In this document: positions 30,454-40,457 of the stretch, piece after piece | Numbering within the stretch: the first letter of the stretch is position 1 | How the letters are laid out: each line of letters begins with the position of its first letter | Origin: Pseudomonas sp. | GTDB lineage: Bacteria > Pseudomonadota > Gammaproteobacteria > Pseudomonadales > Pseudomonadaceae | Direction: 5' to 3' | Assembly (NCBI GenBank): GCA_007713455.1 | Contig: VMRT01000010.1 | Location: 248,001 to 312,000 of the forward strand | DNA: 64,000 nucleotides | Made by a program: the position numbers and the translations under genes | The notes under the pieces: model-generated | The model's input: the letters and a program-made list of their open reading frames with translations, nothing else | Databases searched by the model: none | What the model was told of the DNA's origin: nothing

Positions 30454-32463
30454 TCAGCGCTTGAGCATCGCCCGCATCGCCGCCAGGGCGTCGTTGCCGC
30501 GCGCGGCCTTGACCTCCACCGGCGCGTCTTCCTGGCCTTCCCAGACCAGGTCCTCCGGCGGTAGCTCGTCGAGGAAGCGGCTCGGCGTGCAGTCGATCAC
30601 CTCGCCGTACTGCTTGCGCTTGGCGGCAAAGGTCAGCGCCAGGTTGCGCTTGGCACGGGTGATGCCGACATAGGCCAGGCGCCGCTCTTCCTCGATGGTG
30701 TCGGCCTCGATGCTGGAACGGTGCGGCAGGATTTCTTCCTCGAAGCCGATGATGTACACCGAGGGAAATTCCAGGCCCTTGGAGGCGTGCATGGTCATCA
30801 TCTGCACGCCTTCGGCACCTTCTTCCTCTTCCTGCTGACGCTCGAGCATGTCGCGCAGCACCAGCTTGCCGATGGCGTCCTCGATGGTCATGTCGCCGTC
30901 TTCGTCCTTGTCCAGCGTGCTCTTCAGCGCGTCGACGAGAAACCAGACGTTGCCCATGCGCGCGTCGGCCACCTTGTCGCTGGAGGCGTTCTGCCTGAGC
31001 CAGTTCTCGTAGTCGATGTCCATCACCATGCTGCGGATGGCGGCGATCGGGTCGTTCTGCGCGCACTGCTGGCGCACGTTGTCCATCCAGTGCTTGAAGC
31101 GCGACAGGCGCTCGGCGTAGCGGCTGTCCAGATGGGCGCCGAGGCCGATCTCGTCAGCGGCGGCGTACATGCTGATGCCGCGCTCGCTGGCGTAGTTGCC
31201 GAGCTTCTCCAGGGTGGTAGAGCCGATCTCGCGGCGCGGCACGTTGATCACCCGCAGGAAGGCGTTGTCGTCGTCCGGGTTGACCAGCAGGCGGAAGTAG
31301 CTCATCAGGTCCTTCACCTCCTGGCGGGCGAAGAAGCTGGTGCCGCCGGACAGGCGATAGGGAATCTGGTGGTGCTGCAGCTTCAGCTCCATCAGCTTGG
31401 CCTGGTAGTTGCCGCGGTAGAGGATGGCGAAGTCGCTGTAGGGGCGCTGAGTACGCAGGTGTTCGGTGAGGATTTCAAGCGCCACGCGCTCGCACTCGGC
31501 GTCCTCGTTGCGCGTGCGGATCACGCGGATCTCGTCGCCGTGGCCCATCTCCGACCACAGCTGCTTCTCGAACACGTGCGGGTTGTTGGCGATGAGGATG
31601 TTGGCGCACTTGAGGATTCGGCTGGTGGAGCGGTAGTTCTGCTCCAGCATCACCACCTTCAGTGAGGGGTAGTCCTCCTTCAGCAGCATCAGGTTTTCCG
31701 GACGCGCGCCGCGCCAGGCGTAGATCGACTGGTCGTCGTCACCGACCACGGTGAACTGGTTGCGCATGCCGACCAGCAATTTGACCAGCAGGTACTGGCT
31801 GGCGTTGGTGTCCTGGTATTCGTCCACCAGCAGGTAGCGGATGCGGTTCTGCCATTTCTCCAGGATGTCGGCGTGCTCCTGGAAGAGTTTCACCGGCAGC
31901 AGGATCAGGTCGTTGAAGTCCACCGCGTTGTACGCCTTGAGCGTGCGCTGGTAGTGCAGATAGACGATGGCGGCGGTCTGCTCCTTGGGGTTGCGTGCGT
32001 TGGCCAGGGCTTCGTCGGGCAGGATCAGGTCGTTCTTCCAGCTGTCGATGTAGTTCTTGATTTCGTCGGCACCATCGTCCCCGGAATATTCCTTCTGCAT
32101 GATGTCGGTGAGCAGCGCCTTGATGTCGCCGTCATCGAAGATCGAGAAGCCGGGCTTGTAGTCCATCCGTGCGTATTCCTTGCGGATGATGTTCATGCCC
32201 AGGTTGTGGAAGGTGGACACGGTCAGGCCGCGTGCCTCGGCGCCCTTGAGCAGGCTGCCGACACGCTCCTTCATCTCGCGCGCGGCCTTGTTGGTGAAGG
32301 TCATGGCGACGATGTGGCGGGCCTGGATGCCGCAATGCTGCACCAGATAGGCGATCTTGCGGGTGATCACGCTGGTCTTGCCGGAGCCGGCACCGGCGAG
32401 CACCAGAAGTGGGCCGCCGACGTAGTTCACGGCTTCCTGCTGCCGAGGGTTGAGTCGGGACAT
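30454..32463 (-). CDS. rep: ATP-dependent DNA helicase Rep
   Basis: 3-prime to 5-prime SF1A helicase that clears proteins ahead of the replication fork. 669 residues, the full Rep length. Walker A GAGSGKT at 24-30, Walker B as LLVDEYQDTN, GDDDQSIYAWRGA, and VQMMTMHASKGLEF with EERRLAYVGITRAK cover the helicase motifs. Chromosomal context as in P. aeruginosa, except for the insertion between it and xpt. Confidence 0.97.
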   Translation of the reverse strand: MSRLNPRQQEAVNYVGGPLLVLAGAGSGKTSVITRKIAYLVQHCGIQARHIVAMTFTNKAAREMKERVGSLLKGAEARGLTVSTFHNLGMNIIRKEYARMDYKPGFSIFDDGDIKALLTDIMQKEYSGDDGADEIKNYIDSWKNDLILPDEALANARNPKEQTAAIVYLHYQRTLKAYNAVDFNDLILLPVKLFQEHADILEKWQNRIRYLLVDEYQDTNASQYLLVKLLVGMRNQFTVVGDDDQSIYAWRGARPENLMLLKEDYPSLKVVMLEQNYRSTSRILKCANILIANNPHVFEKQLWSEMGHGDEIRVIRTRNEDAECERVALEILTEHLRTQRPYSDFAILYRGNYQAKLMELKLQHHQIPYRLSGGTSFFARQEVKDLMSYFRLLVNPDDDNAFLRVINVPRREIGSTTLEKLGNYASERGISMYAAADEIGLGAHLDSRYAERLSRFKHWMDNVRQQCAQNDPIAAIRSMVMDIDYENWLRQNASSDKVADARMGNVWFLVDALKSTLDKDEDGDMTIEDAIGKLVLRDMLERQQEEEEGAEGVQMMTMHASKGLEFPSVYIIGFEEEILPHRSSIEADTIEEERRLAYVGITRAKRNLALTFAAKRKQYGEVIDCTPSRFLDELPPEDLVWEGQEDAPVEVKAARGNDALAAMRAMLKR

Positions 32464-32619
32464 GGTGTTCAGGTCATTCGAAGCGGGGGCGGGAGTTTAA
32501 CAGGCTGCCGCGCCGATGCTGGCCCGTTGCAGGTTCAATAAATCACCGATCGTCGCAGTTGGGGCTTGGCTGATCGAAATAATGGATTAGTCTTGTGCGC
32601 GCTGCAGGAGGCAGGGCGT

Positions 32620-34347
32620 TTGCATAGGGCTGTGCGGGAAATCGAGCGTGTAGCGCCCGTCTTGCAAATCACCGAGTCCGGAGGCCGCTTGCCAGCGCCC
32701 GCTCAATCCATGCCGCTGTTGCTGTTGGCTGATCGACCCGAATGGGCCGAGCGGCTGCGCGCCTGCCTGCAGGGCTCGCACAGCAAGGAACGGCTGATCA
32801 TTGCGGCGGATTGGGACACGGCCAGTGCGTATCTGGAAACGCCCTGCCTGCTGCTGGCGACACCGGAATGCCAGGCGCTCGCCGAACGCTTTCCCTGGCC
32901 GCTGATCCTGCTGCTCGACGACGAACCGACGCAGATGCCGGAAGGCGCGGTCGACTGGCTGGTGGGCGACCAGCTCAGTGCCGAGGTGTTGCGCCGCTGC
33001 CTGCGCTACGTGCGCGAGCGCTGCAACCTGCAGGGAACCTTGCAAAGGCTGGCCGAGCAGGACCCGCATACCGGCATCGTCAACCGCCAGGGCTTCCAGG
33101 CGCTGCTGTTCGATGCCCTGGCCGAACATCAGGAACAGGACCTGGTGTTGGGCTATCTCGATCTCGACAACTTCCGCCACGTCAACGATGCCCTCGGCCA
33201 CCAGGCCGGGGATCGCCTGATCCTGCAGGTGGTGGCGCGGCTCAAGGCGCAGCTGGAGGTCGGCGACATGCTGGCGCGGCTGGGCGGCGACGAATTCGCA
33301 CTGCTGCTCGATACCCGCGACGATCCGGAGCGCGCTGTGGCGGTCGCCGATCGCATCGTCGAAGCACTGGCGGAGCCTTACTGGGTGGAGGGCGAGAGCC
33401 TGATGCTGGGCTGCAGCGTCGGGCTGGCGCGTGCCAGCGAGGGGATCGACGCCGATCCGCTGCTCTGGCACGCGCAGATTGCCATGCGCCAGGCCAAGGC
33501 GGCCCAGGGCTGCACCTGGTGTTTCTACGATGAACAGGTCAGCCGCAGCGCGCGCAGCCTCGCCGATCAGGAAGGCGAGCTGCGCCGTGCGTTGCGTCGC
33601 GGTGAGCTGGAGCTGCACTACCAGCCGCGGCTGTGCCTGGAAAGCGGGCGCATCGTCGGACTGGAGGCACTGGTGCGCTGGCTGCACCCGGAAAGAGGGC
33701 TGCTGGGGCCGGATGCCTTCATTCCCATGGCTGAGGAGAGCGGCCTGATCGTGCCGCTCGGCTACTGGGTGATCGCCCGCGCGCTGCGCGATCTGCAAAG
33801 CCTGCATGAGGGCGGCGCGGATTCACTGCACATGGCGATCAACCTGTCGTTCCGCCAGTTTCAGGACAGTCAGTTGCTACCGACGCTCAACCGGCTGATC
33901 GACGAGCGCGGCATCGACCCGCACTGGCTGGAATTCGAACTCACCGAAACCGCGGTGATGCGCCGCAGCGAGCAGGTGCAGAGCGCCATGCATGCGCTGG
34001 GCGAGCTCGGCGTGCGCTTTTCGCTGGACGATTTCGGCACCGGCTTCTCGTCGTTCGTGCACCTGTCCAGCCTGCCGATCACCCTGCTGAAGATCGACAA
34101 GAGCTTTGTCGCCGGCATGGTCGTGCGGCCCGAGAAGTCGCAGCTGGTGCAGGCGATGGTCGGCCTGGCGCACAACCTCGATCTGGATGTGGTGGCCGAG
34201 GGTGTCGAGACCACCGAGCAGCTCGAGCTGCTGCGCCAGTTCGGCGCGCAGCAGGTGCAGGGCTATCTGGTCAGCCAGCCGTTGCCGCTGGCCGAGCTGC
34301 TGCATTTCATGAGCGCCGAGCGACTGGCAGCCGGCGTGGCGCACTGA
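32620..34347 (+). CDS. GGDEF-EAL cyclic-di-GMP protein
   Basis: 575 residues from TTG 32620, chosen because GGAGG lies eight bases upstream; a TTG at 32566 would add 18. Residues 1-140 resemble a degenerate receiver domain. The GGDEF motif is intact (222-226), but the usual upstream RxxD inhibitory site is missing. The EAL domain has EAL at 349-351, ELTET, LDDFGTGFSS and KIDKSF, so phosphodiesterase activity looks possible. It occupies the position of P. aeruginosa PA5295 (ProE), a c-di-GMP phosphodiesterase. Divergent from rep. Confidence 0.88.
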   Translation: MHRAVREIERVAPVLQITESGGRLPAPAQSMPLLLLADRPEWAERLRACLQGSHSKERLIIAADWDTASAYLETPCLLLATPECQALAERFPWPLILLLDDEPTQMPEGAVDWLVGDQLSAEVLRRCLRYVRERCNLQGTLQRLAEQDPHTGIVNRQGFQALLFDALAEHQEQDLVLGYLDLDNFRHVNDALGHQAGDRLILQVVARLKAQLEVGDMLARLGGDEFALLLDTRDDPERAVAVADRIVEALAEPYWVEGESLMLGCSVGLARASEGIDADPLLWHAQIAMRQAKAAQGCTWCFYDEQVSRSARSLADQEGELRRALRRGELELHYQPRLCLESGRIVGLEALVRWLHPERGLLGPDAFIPMAEESGLIVPLGYWVIARALRDLQSLHEGGADSLHMAINLSFRQFQDSQLLPTLNRLIDERGIDPHWLEFELTETAVMRRSEQVQSAMHALGELGVRFSLDDFGTGFSSFVHLSSLPITLLKIDKSFVAGMVVRPEKSQLVQAMVGLAHNLDLDVVAEGVETTEQLELLRQFGAQQVQGYLVSQPLPLAELLHFMSAERLAAGVAH

Positions 34348-34351
34348 TCGA

Positions 34352-34379
34352 CCGCGTCCTGGCCGGCGCCAGGACGCGG
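34352..34379. terminator. Bidirectional hairpin between the EAL and choline-transporter genes
   Basis: A perfect 12-base stem, CCGCGTCCTGGC paired with GCCAGGACGCGG, with a CGGC loop, lies in the 39-base gap between two convergent genes. It lacks a T-run, but placement suggests termination from either side. Confidence 0.65.
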
Positions 34380-34386
34380 CCCGACT

Positions 34387-36360
34387 TCAGCGAACCATGT
34401 GCAGGAAGTGCATGTGCTTCTCGTACTGGCCGAGGATGTCACTGATAACGTCCTCGCGGCTCCAGCCCATCACGTCATAATCCTGGCCGCCTTCCTTGAG
34501 ATGCACCTCGGCGCGGAAGTACTTGCGCTCCTCGCGCTCGTCGTCCTCGCTGGTGGCGACGAAACTCGGCATGGCGTAGGCCCGCGGGCGCACTTCGTAG
34601 ATGAAGTCTGGCTCGCCTTCGTGGGTGATCTCGAAGCGCAAGCGACGATCATCACCTTCGCTGATGTCCACCGCATAGCCCTGCTTGCGCATTTCCTCGG
34701 CGATGTCCTCGTAGGCCGGACGCACCACTTCGGTGATGAAGCGCACCACATGGGCGCGTCGCGGGAACAGCATCAGCGTACGCAGGCGACGTTGCCAGCC
34801 ACCGGCACTGCGCGGTGCGCTGGGCGAGGTGCTCAGGGCCTGGTAGCGCAGCCCCTGCTTCGTGGCATCCAGGCGCAGCGCCTTGAGCAGACCCCACATC
34901 GAACAGAGCAGCGCGATGGTGAAGGGCAGGGCGCTGGCGATGGTCGCCGTCTGCAGCGCGGTCAGGCCATCGGCGAGCAGCAGCGCGATGGCCACCCCAC
35001 CCATGGATGCGGCCCAGAAGATGCGTTGCCAGACCGGAGTGCCTTGCTGGCCGCCGGAGGCGAGCATGTCCACCACCAACGCGCCGGAGTCCGCCGAGGT
35101 GACGAAGAACACCACCACCATGATGATCGCGATCAGCGAGATGAAGCCCGAGAAGGGGAAGTGCTCGAGGAAGGCGAACAGGGCCAGCGAACTGTCCTGC
35201 TCGATGGCTTCACCAAGGCTGGAGACGTGTTCCCAGAGGATCATGTGGATCGCGGTGTCGCCGAACACGGTCATCCACAACAGGGTGAATGCGGTCGGCA
35301 CCAGCAGCACGCCGGTGACGAACTCGCGAATCGTCCGGCCGCGCGAGATGCGCGCGATGAACAGGCCGACGAAGGGCGACCAGGCCAGCCACCAGCCCCA
35401 GTAGAACAGCGTCCAGCCGCCGATCCAGTCGTTCGGCTCGTAGGCATAGAGGTTGAAGGTCTTGTTGACGATGTCCGACAGGTAGCTGCCGGTGTTCTGC
35501 ACGAAAGTCTGCAGGATGAACACCGTCGGCCCCGCGATCAGCACCATCAGCAACAGCAGCGCCGCCAGCGTCAGGTTCAGCTCCGACAGCCGGCGCACGC
35601 CCTTGTCCAGGCCGGTGACCACCGAAATCGTCGCCAGCAGCGTGGTGGCGATGATCAGGCCGATCTGCACCGGCACCGATACCGGCAGGCCGTAGAGGTG
35701 GTTCAGTCCGGTGTTGATCTGGGTGACGCCGAGGCCCAGCGAGGTGGCGACGCCGAGCACCGTACCGATGATGGCGAAGATGTCCACGGCGTGACCGATC
35801 GGCCCGTAGATGCGGTCGCCTATCAGCGGGTAGAGCGCCGAGCGCAGGGTGAGCGGCAGGCCGTGGCGGTAGGCGAAGTAGGCCAGGATCATCGCCACGA
35901 TGGCGTAGATCGCCCAGGCATGCAGGCCCCAGTGGAAGAAGGTGATCTTCATCGCCTCATAGGCGGCCGCGCTGGTGCCGCCTTCGCCCACCGGCGGTGA
36001 GAGGAAGTGCATCACCGGCTCGGCGACGCCGAAGAACATCAGGCCGATGCCCATGCCGGCGGAGAACAGCATGGCGAACCAGGTCAGGGCGCTGTAATCC
36101 GGTTCGCTGTGATCCGGTCCGAGCTTGATGTCGCCGTAACGACTGAACGCCAGTAGCACCACCATGAGCAGGATGAGTGCAACGGCGAGGATGTAGAGCC
36201 AGCTGACGTTGGCGATGATCCAGGCCTGGGTATCGCCAAACAGCGTTTGCGCATGGCTCTGGAAAGCGACGCTGTAGATCACCAGCGCCAGGATGATGAC
36301 CGCCGAGCCGTAGAAGACCGGGGCGTTGAGGTGGGACGACGAGGGCTGTTTTGCCTCCAT
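34387..36360 (-). CDS. betT: BCCT family choline/glycine-betaine transporter
   Basis: 657 residues. Twelve membrane spans with the BCCT signature FYWGWWLAWSPFVGLFIARISRGRT and the Gly-rich substrate helix FSAGMGIGLMFFGVAEP. A long hydrophilic C-terminal tail of about 150 residues, as in BetT, which in that family senses osmolarity. It imports choline for betaine synthesis by sodium or proton symport. ATG 36360 has AAGGAG seven bases upstream. Position matches the P. aeruginosa betT paralogue beside yifB. Confidence 0.92.
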   Translation of the reverse strand: MEAKQPSSSHLNAPVFYGSAVIILALVIYSVAFQSHAQTLFGDTQAWIIANVSWLYILAVALILLMVVLLAFSRYGDIKLGPDHSEPDYSALTWFAMLFSAGMGIGLMFFGVAEPVMHFLSPPVGEGGTSAAAYEAMKITFFHWGLHAWAIYAIVAMILAYFAYRHGLPLTLRSALYPLIGDRIYGPIGHAVDIFAIIGTVLGVATSLGLGVTQINTGLNHLYGLPVSVPVQIGLIIATTLLATISVVTGLDKGVRRLSELNLTLAALLLLMVLIAGPTVFILQTFVQNTGSYLSDIVNKTFNLYAYEPNDWIGGWTLFYWGWWLAWSPFVGLFIARISRGRTIREFVTGVLLVPTAFTLLWMTVFGDTAIHMILWEHVSSLGEAIEQDSSLALFAFLEHFPFSGFISLIAIIMVVVFFVTSADSGALVVDMLASGGQQGTPVWQRIFWAASMGGVAIALLLADGLTALQTATIASALPFTIALLCSMWGLLKALRLDATKQGLRYQALSTSPSAPRSAGGWQRRLRTLMLFPRRAHVVRFITEVVRPAYEDIAEEMRKQGYAVDISEGDDRRLRFEITHEGEPDFIYEVRPRAYAMPSFVATSEDDEREERKYFRAEVHLKEGGQDYDVMGWSREDVISDILGQYEKHMHFLHMVR

Positions 36361-36491
36361 GCTGCGCTCCTTCGGGTTGTTTCTGGGGAGTGGCCGCCTG
36401 TGGCGAAAGCCATCCAACTTAACACAGACCGCAAAGGATGCCCGTTGTCCGCAGCTGATCGATGCGCACCGAAGCCCGGGCTAGAGCAGGC

Positions 36492-37988
36492 TCAGCCTTG
36501 ACTGCCGGGCCGGTACTGCAGGGCTTCGGCGAGGTGCTGGCGGCTGATTCGCTCGGCCTGTTCCAGATCGGCGAGGGTGCGCGCCACCTTGAGCAGGCGG
36601 TGCGCGGCGCGCAGCGACAGCGCCAGGCGTTCGCAGGCGCGCTCCAGCCAGGCCTGATCCTCGGTGCCGAGCTGGCAATGGCTGCGCAAGCCGGCGAGGT
36701 CGAGGAAGGCATTGGCGCAGCGCTGACGGGCGAGTTGCAGCTGTCGCGCCTGGGCTACCTGGGCGGCGAGTACTGCACTGCTCTGGCCCGTCTGCGGCGG
36801 AGCGTTGAGGGCCGTGGCCTCGCGCGCCACGGTCAAATGCAGGTCGATGCGGTCGAGCAGCGGGCCGGAGAGCTTGTTGCGATAGCGCTGGATCTGGTCC
36901 GGCGTGCAGCGGCAGCGCCCGTTGGGATCACCGAGGTAGCCACAGGGGCAGGGATTCATCGCCGCCACCAGCTGGAAACGCGCCGGAAAACGCACCTTGT
37001 CGCGGGCCCGGGCGATGACGATATGCCCCGACTCCAGTGGCTCACGCAAGACCTCGAGCACCTTGCGGTCGAACTCCGGCAGCTCATCGAGAAACAGCAC
37101 GCCCTGATGCGCCAGGGTGATCTCCCCCGGCTGCGGGCGACTGCCGCCACCGACCAGCGCCGGGCCGGATGCACTGTGATGGGGCTGCCGAAAAGGCCGT
37201 TGCGGCCAATGCTCGAGAGGGCTGTGACTGGCCACCGAATGGATGGCGGCGACTTCCAGCGCCTCCTGCTCGTCCAGCGGCGGCAAGAGACCGGGCAGGC
37301 GGCTGGCCAGCAGCGTCTTGCCGGTGCCTGGCGGGCCGGAAAACAGCAGGTTGTGCGCGCCAGCCGCGGCGATCAGCAGCCCGCGCTTGGCCGCCTGCTG
37401 ACCTTGCACGTCGGCCAGGTCGGGGTAAGGCTGAATCTGTCGTAGCAGGCCCTGGGCCACATAGGGTTCGAGCGGCGTGATGCCGTTGAAGTGCGCAGCG
37501 ACCTCGAGCAAGTGCTCGGCGGCATAGACGGTGAGCCCCGAGGCCAGGCTGGCTTCCTCGGCGTTGGCCCATGGCACCAGCAGCGCGCGCCCTGCCGCTC
37601 GAGCGGCGAGGGCAGCCGGCAGGACTCCCTGGACCGGGCGCAAGGCGCCGGACAGTGCCAGTTCGCCGAGGCATTCCAGGTTGTCGAGCCGCTCGGCCGG
37701 CAGCTGACCGCTGGCGGCGAGGATGCCCAGGGCAATGGACAGGTCGAAGCGGCCGCCGTCCTTTGGCAGGTCGGCGGGGGCGAGGTTGAGGGTGATGCGT
37801 CGAGCGGGAAAATCGAAGCCGGAGGTGAGAATGGCGCTGCGCACGCGATCCTTGCTTTCCTTGACCGCGGTTTCCGGCAGGCCGACCAGGGTCAGTGCCG
37901 GCAGGCCGTTGGCCAGATGTGCTTCGACGGTCACTGACGGCGCTTCGACGCCAATCTGCGCGCGGCTATGAACTATGGCCAGGGACAT
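36492..37988 (-). CDS. YifB/ComM family Mg-chelatase-like AAA+ ATPase
   Basis: 498 residues. An N-terminal Lon-protease-like fold (AIVHSRAQIGVEAPSVTVEAHL), Walker A GPPGTGKT (218-225), Walker B in GVLFLDELPEF and a C-terminal Mg-chelatase domain. In naturally transformable bacteria ComM is a helicase promoting branch migration during DNA uptake. The P. stutzeri group is naturally competent, so the role is plausible here. ATG 37988 with AAAGGAG upstream; follows ubiK by 37 bases. Confidence 0.92.
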   Translation of the reverse strand: MSLAIVHSRAQIGVEAPSVTVEAHLANGLPALTLVGLPETAVKESKDRVRSAILTSGFDFPARRITLNLAPADLPKDGGRFDLSIALGILAASGQLPAERLDNLECLGELALSGALRPVQGVLPAALAARAAGRALLVPWANAEEASLASGLTVYAAEHLLEVAAHFNGITPLEPYVAQGLLRQIQPYPDLADVQGQQAAKRGLLIAAAGAHNLLFSGPPGTGKTLLASRLPGLLPPLDEQEALEVAAIHSVASHSPLEHWPQRPFRQPHHSASGPALVGGGSRPQPGEITLAHQGVLFLDELPEFDRKVLEVLREPLESGHIVIARARDKVRFPARFQLVAAMNPCPCGYLGDPNGRCRCTPDQIQRYRNKLSGPLLDRIDLHLTVAREATALNAPPQTGQSSAVLAAQVAQARQLQLARQRCANAFLDLAGLRSHCQLGTEDQAWLERACERLALSLRAAHRLLKVARTLADLEQAERISRQHLAEALQYRPGSQG

Positions 37989-38025
37989 CCGATCACTCCT
38001 TTGATCGTGTCGCCGGCCCGGTCTA

Positions 38026-38286
38026 TCAGGACGCGGGCGGCGTGAGCTTTTCTTCCAGTTCGGCAACCTTGGCTTCGAGCGCCTCCAGGCGCGCGCGGGT
38101 GCGGGCTAGCACCACCATCTGGCTGTCGAATTCGTCGCGGCTGACCACGTCGAGCTTGTTCAGTGCGCCCTGGACCACACCCTTGAGCTGGGCTTCGAAC
38201 TCGCCACGCGGCAGCGGCGTCTCGCCGTTGAACAGGCGCGAGGCCTGGGAGCCGATGGCATCTAGGAAAGCTTTTGGCGGCAACAT
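38026..38286 (-). CDS. ubiK: Ubiquinone biosynthesis accessory factor UbiK (BMFP/YqiC)
   Basis: 86 residues. A short amphipathic N-terminal helix (MLPPKAFLDAIGSQASRLF) and a C-terminal coiled coil (VVLARTRARLEALEAKVAELEEKL) characterise UbiK, a trimer that works with UbiJ in aerobic ubiquinone synthesis. ATG 38286 with AGGTG upstream; the in-frame GTG at 38295 is not favoured. Divergent from glnK, first gene of a ubiK-yifB pair. Confidence 0.92.
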   Translation of the reverse strand: MLPPKAFLDAIGSQASRLFNGETPLPRGEFEAQLKGVVQGALNKLDVVSRDEFDSQMVVLARTRARLEALEAKVAELEEKLTPPAS

Positions 38287-38387
38287 TGAAAACACCTGTG
38301 GTTGAACCGGGCGCAGTGTAGCACGGGCTTTTTCCGCTCTTTCTCAGGGGGCGTGCACAAAAAATGAGCAGCTGCTGGTGCATGCGC

Positions 38388-38402
38388 GCACCAATATTGT
38401 GC
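38388..38402. promoter_or_regulatory. NtrC-like enhancer sites upstream of glnK
   Basis: GCACCAATATTGTGC matches the NtrC consensus GCAC-N5-TGGTGC with one mismatch. A weaker match, GCACAAAAAATGAGC, lies at 38355-38369, 33 bases (three helical turns) away. Relative to the predicted start the two are near -110 and -143, the geometry known for the glnA enhancer. Confidence 0.7.
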
Positions 38403-38478
38403 GTGTTATGGCCGCTACCGTCCGTCGGGCATCCGTTCCATCCGTGCGCACCCCGTAAAAACGGGCATTGCGTAAAGC

Positions 38479-38494
38479 TGGCACTGATTCTGCT
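38479..38494 (+). promoter_or_regulatory. Sigma-54 promoter of glnK-amtB1-amtB2
   Basis: TGGCAC-N5-CTGCT matches the -24/-12 consensus TGGCAC-N5-TTGCT at all but one base, with the GG and GC doublets exactly spaced. Transcription would start near 38505, leaving a leader of about 180 bases before glnK. Expected to be driven by NtrC under nitrogen limitation. Confidence 0.82.
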
Positions 38495-38510
38495 TTGTCC
38501 CCAGCGACGC

Positions 38511-38534
38511 ATGCACCAACGGGTTGCGGTGCAT
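38511..38534 (+). promoter_or_regulatory. Stem-loop at the predicted 5-prime end of the glnK transcript
   Basis: ATGCACC and GGTGCAT pair around CAAC-GG-GTTG-like inner bases (AAC with GTT, a GC bulge), giving a hairpin beginning about six bases after the predicted sigma-54 start. It could stabilise the mRNA. It was not counted as an NtrC site because its spacing is wrong and it is downstream of the promoter. Confidence 0.5.
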
Positions 38535-38540
38535 CGGTGA

Positions 38541-39023
<483 letters not shown>

Positions 39024-39061
39024 GCAGCACCTCCGAACCCCCACGCCCCAGGAGTAAAACC

Positions 39062-40378
39062 ATGACTCTGCGAAAATTCGCAGGGCTAGGAGCCCTTTTG
39101 TCTCTGATAAGTCCAGGCCTGGCCCTGGCGCAGGAGGCAACGCTGGATTCAGGCGACACGGCATGGATGCTGACGGCCACTGCGCTGGTGCTGTTCATGA
39201 CCATCCCTGGGCTGGCGCTGTTCTACGGCGGCATGGTCCGCTCGAAGAACATTCTCTCGGTGATGATGCAGTGCTTTGCGGTCACCGGCCTGATGAGCAT
39301 CCTCTGGATGGTCTACGGCTACAGCCTCGCGTTCGACACCACCGGTATGGAAGCAGGGGTCACCAACTTCAATTCCTTCGTCGGTGGCCTGGACCGTGCC
39401 TTCCTCAGCGGTCTGACGCCCGACAGCCTGGTCGGCGCCTTCCCTGAAAGCGTGTTCATCACCTTCCAGATGACCTTCGCCATCATCACCCCGGCGCTCA
39501 TCGTCGGCGCCTTTGCCGAACGCATGAAGTTCTCCGCGATGCTGGTGTTCATGGGCGTCTGGTTCACCCTGGTCTACGCGCCGATCGCGCACATGGTCTG
39601 GGGCGGCGACGGCGGCCTGATGTGGGATTGGGGCGTGCTCGATTTCGCTGGCGGCACCGTGGTGCACATCAACGCCGGTATCGCCGGATTGGTGGCCTGC
39701 CTGGTGCTGGGCAAGCGCAAGGGCTATCCGACCACGCCGATGGCGCCGCACAACCTGGGACTGACCCTGGTCGGCGCGGCAATGCTCTGGATCGGCTGGT
39801 TCGGCTTCAATGCCGGTTCCGCCGTGGCCGCCAACGGCACCGCGGGCATGGCCATGCTGGTCACCCAGATCGCTACCGCCGCCGCGGCGCTGGGCTGGAT
39901 GTTCGCCGAGTGGATCGGCCACGGCAAGCCCAGCGCACTGGGCATCGCCTCGGGCGTGGTTGCCGGTCTGGTCGCTATCACGCCGGCTGCCGGCACAGTG
40001 GGCCCGATGGGCGCTCTGGTCATCGGCCTGGTATCCGGGGTGATCTGCTTCTTCTGCGCCACCAGCCTGAAACGCAAGCTCGGCTACGACGATTCGCTGG
40101 ACGCCTTCGGTGTGCACGGCATCGGCGGCATCGTCGGTGCGCTGCTCACCGGCATCTTCGCGGCACCCATGCTGGGTGGCTTCGGCGAAGTTGAGAACAT
40201 CGGCCTGCAGCTGTGGATTCAGTTCAAGGGCGTGCTGTTCACCGTGGTGTACACCGGCATCGTCACCTACCTGATCCTCAAGGCGATCGATCTGGTGATG
40301 GGCCTGCGGGTGAACGAGGAGCAGGAGACCATCGGCCTCGACCTCAGCCTGCATAACGAGCGTGGCTACAACCTGTAA
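39062..40378 (+). CDS. amtB1: Ammonium transporter, first copy
   Basis: 438 residues: a cleavable signal sequence (ending LALA), then 11 membrane spans. DTAWMLTATALVLFMTIPGLALFYGGMVR is the classic Amt start, and the pore His pair is in DFAGGTVVHINAGIAGL and DAFGVHGIGGIVGALLTG. It is 38 bases after glnK, which should bind its cytoplasmic face. The C-terminal LRVNEEQETIGLDLSLHNERGY is the normal regulatory tail. Confidence 0.96.
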   Translation: MTLRKFAGLGALLSLISPGLALAQEATLDSGDTAWMLTATALVLFMTIPGLALFYGGMVRSKNILSVMMQCFAVTGLMSILWMVYGYSLAFDTTGMEAGVTNFNSFVGGLDRAFLSGLTPDSLVGAFPESVFITFQMTFAIITPALIVGAFAERMKFSAMLVFMGVWFTLVYAPIAHMVWGGDGGLMWDWGVLDFAGGTVVHINAGIAGLVACLVLGKRKGYPTTPMAPHNLGLTLVGAAMLWIGWFGFNAGSAVAANGTAGMAMLVTQIATAAAALGWMFAEWIGHGKPSALGIASGVVAGLVAITPAAGTVGPMGALVIGLVSGVICFFCATSLKRKLGYDDSLDAFGVHGIGGIVGALLTGIFAAPMLGGFGEVENIGLQLWIQFKGVLFTVVYTGIVTYLILKAIDLVMGLRVNEEQETIGLDLSLHNERGYNL

Positions 40379-40431
40379 TCCATTCAGGGCACCCCGGAGC
40401 CAACCCCGGGGCCAATCCGAAAAGCGGCACC

Positions 40432-40457
40432 GGCCATCGACGTGGCATGCGATGGCC
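40432..40457 (+). repeat. Inverted repeat in the amtB1-amtB2 spacer
   Basis: GGCCATCG and CGATGGCC face each other across 10 bases, 54 bases after the amtB1 stop. With a second GC-rich hairpin just before it (40393-40411), it may process, attenuate or stabilise the operon mRNA between the two transporter genes. No T-run follows. Confidence 0.5.

Noticed and set aside
38512..38533. TGCACC-N10-GGTGCA as a third NtrC site
   Set aside because: The spacer is 10 rather than 5 bases and the element lies downstream of the sigma-54 promoter, so a leader hairpin is more likely.
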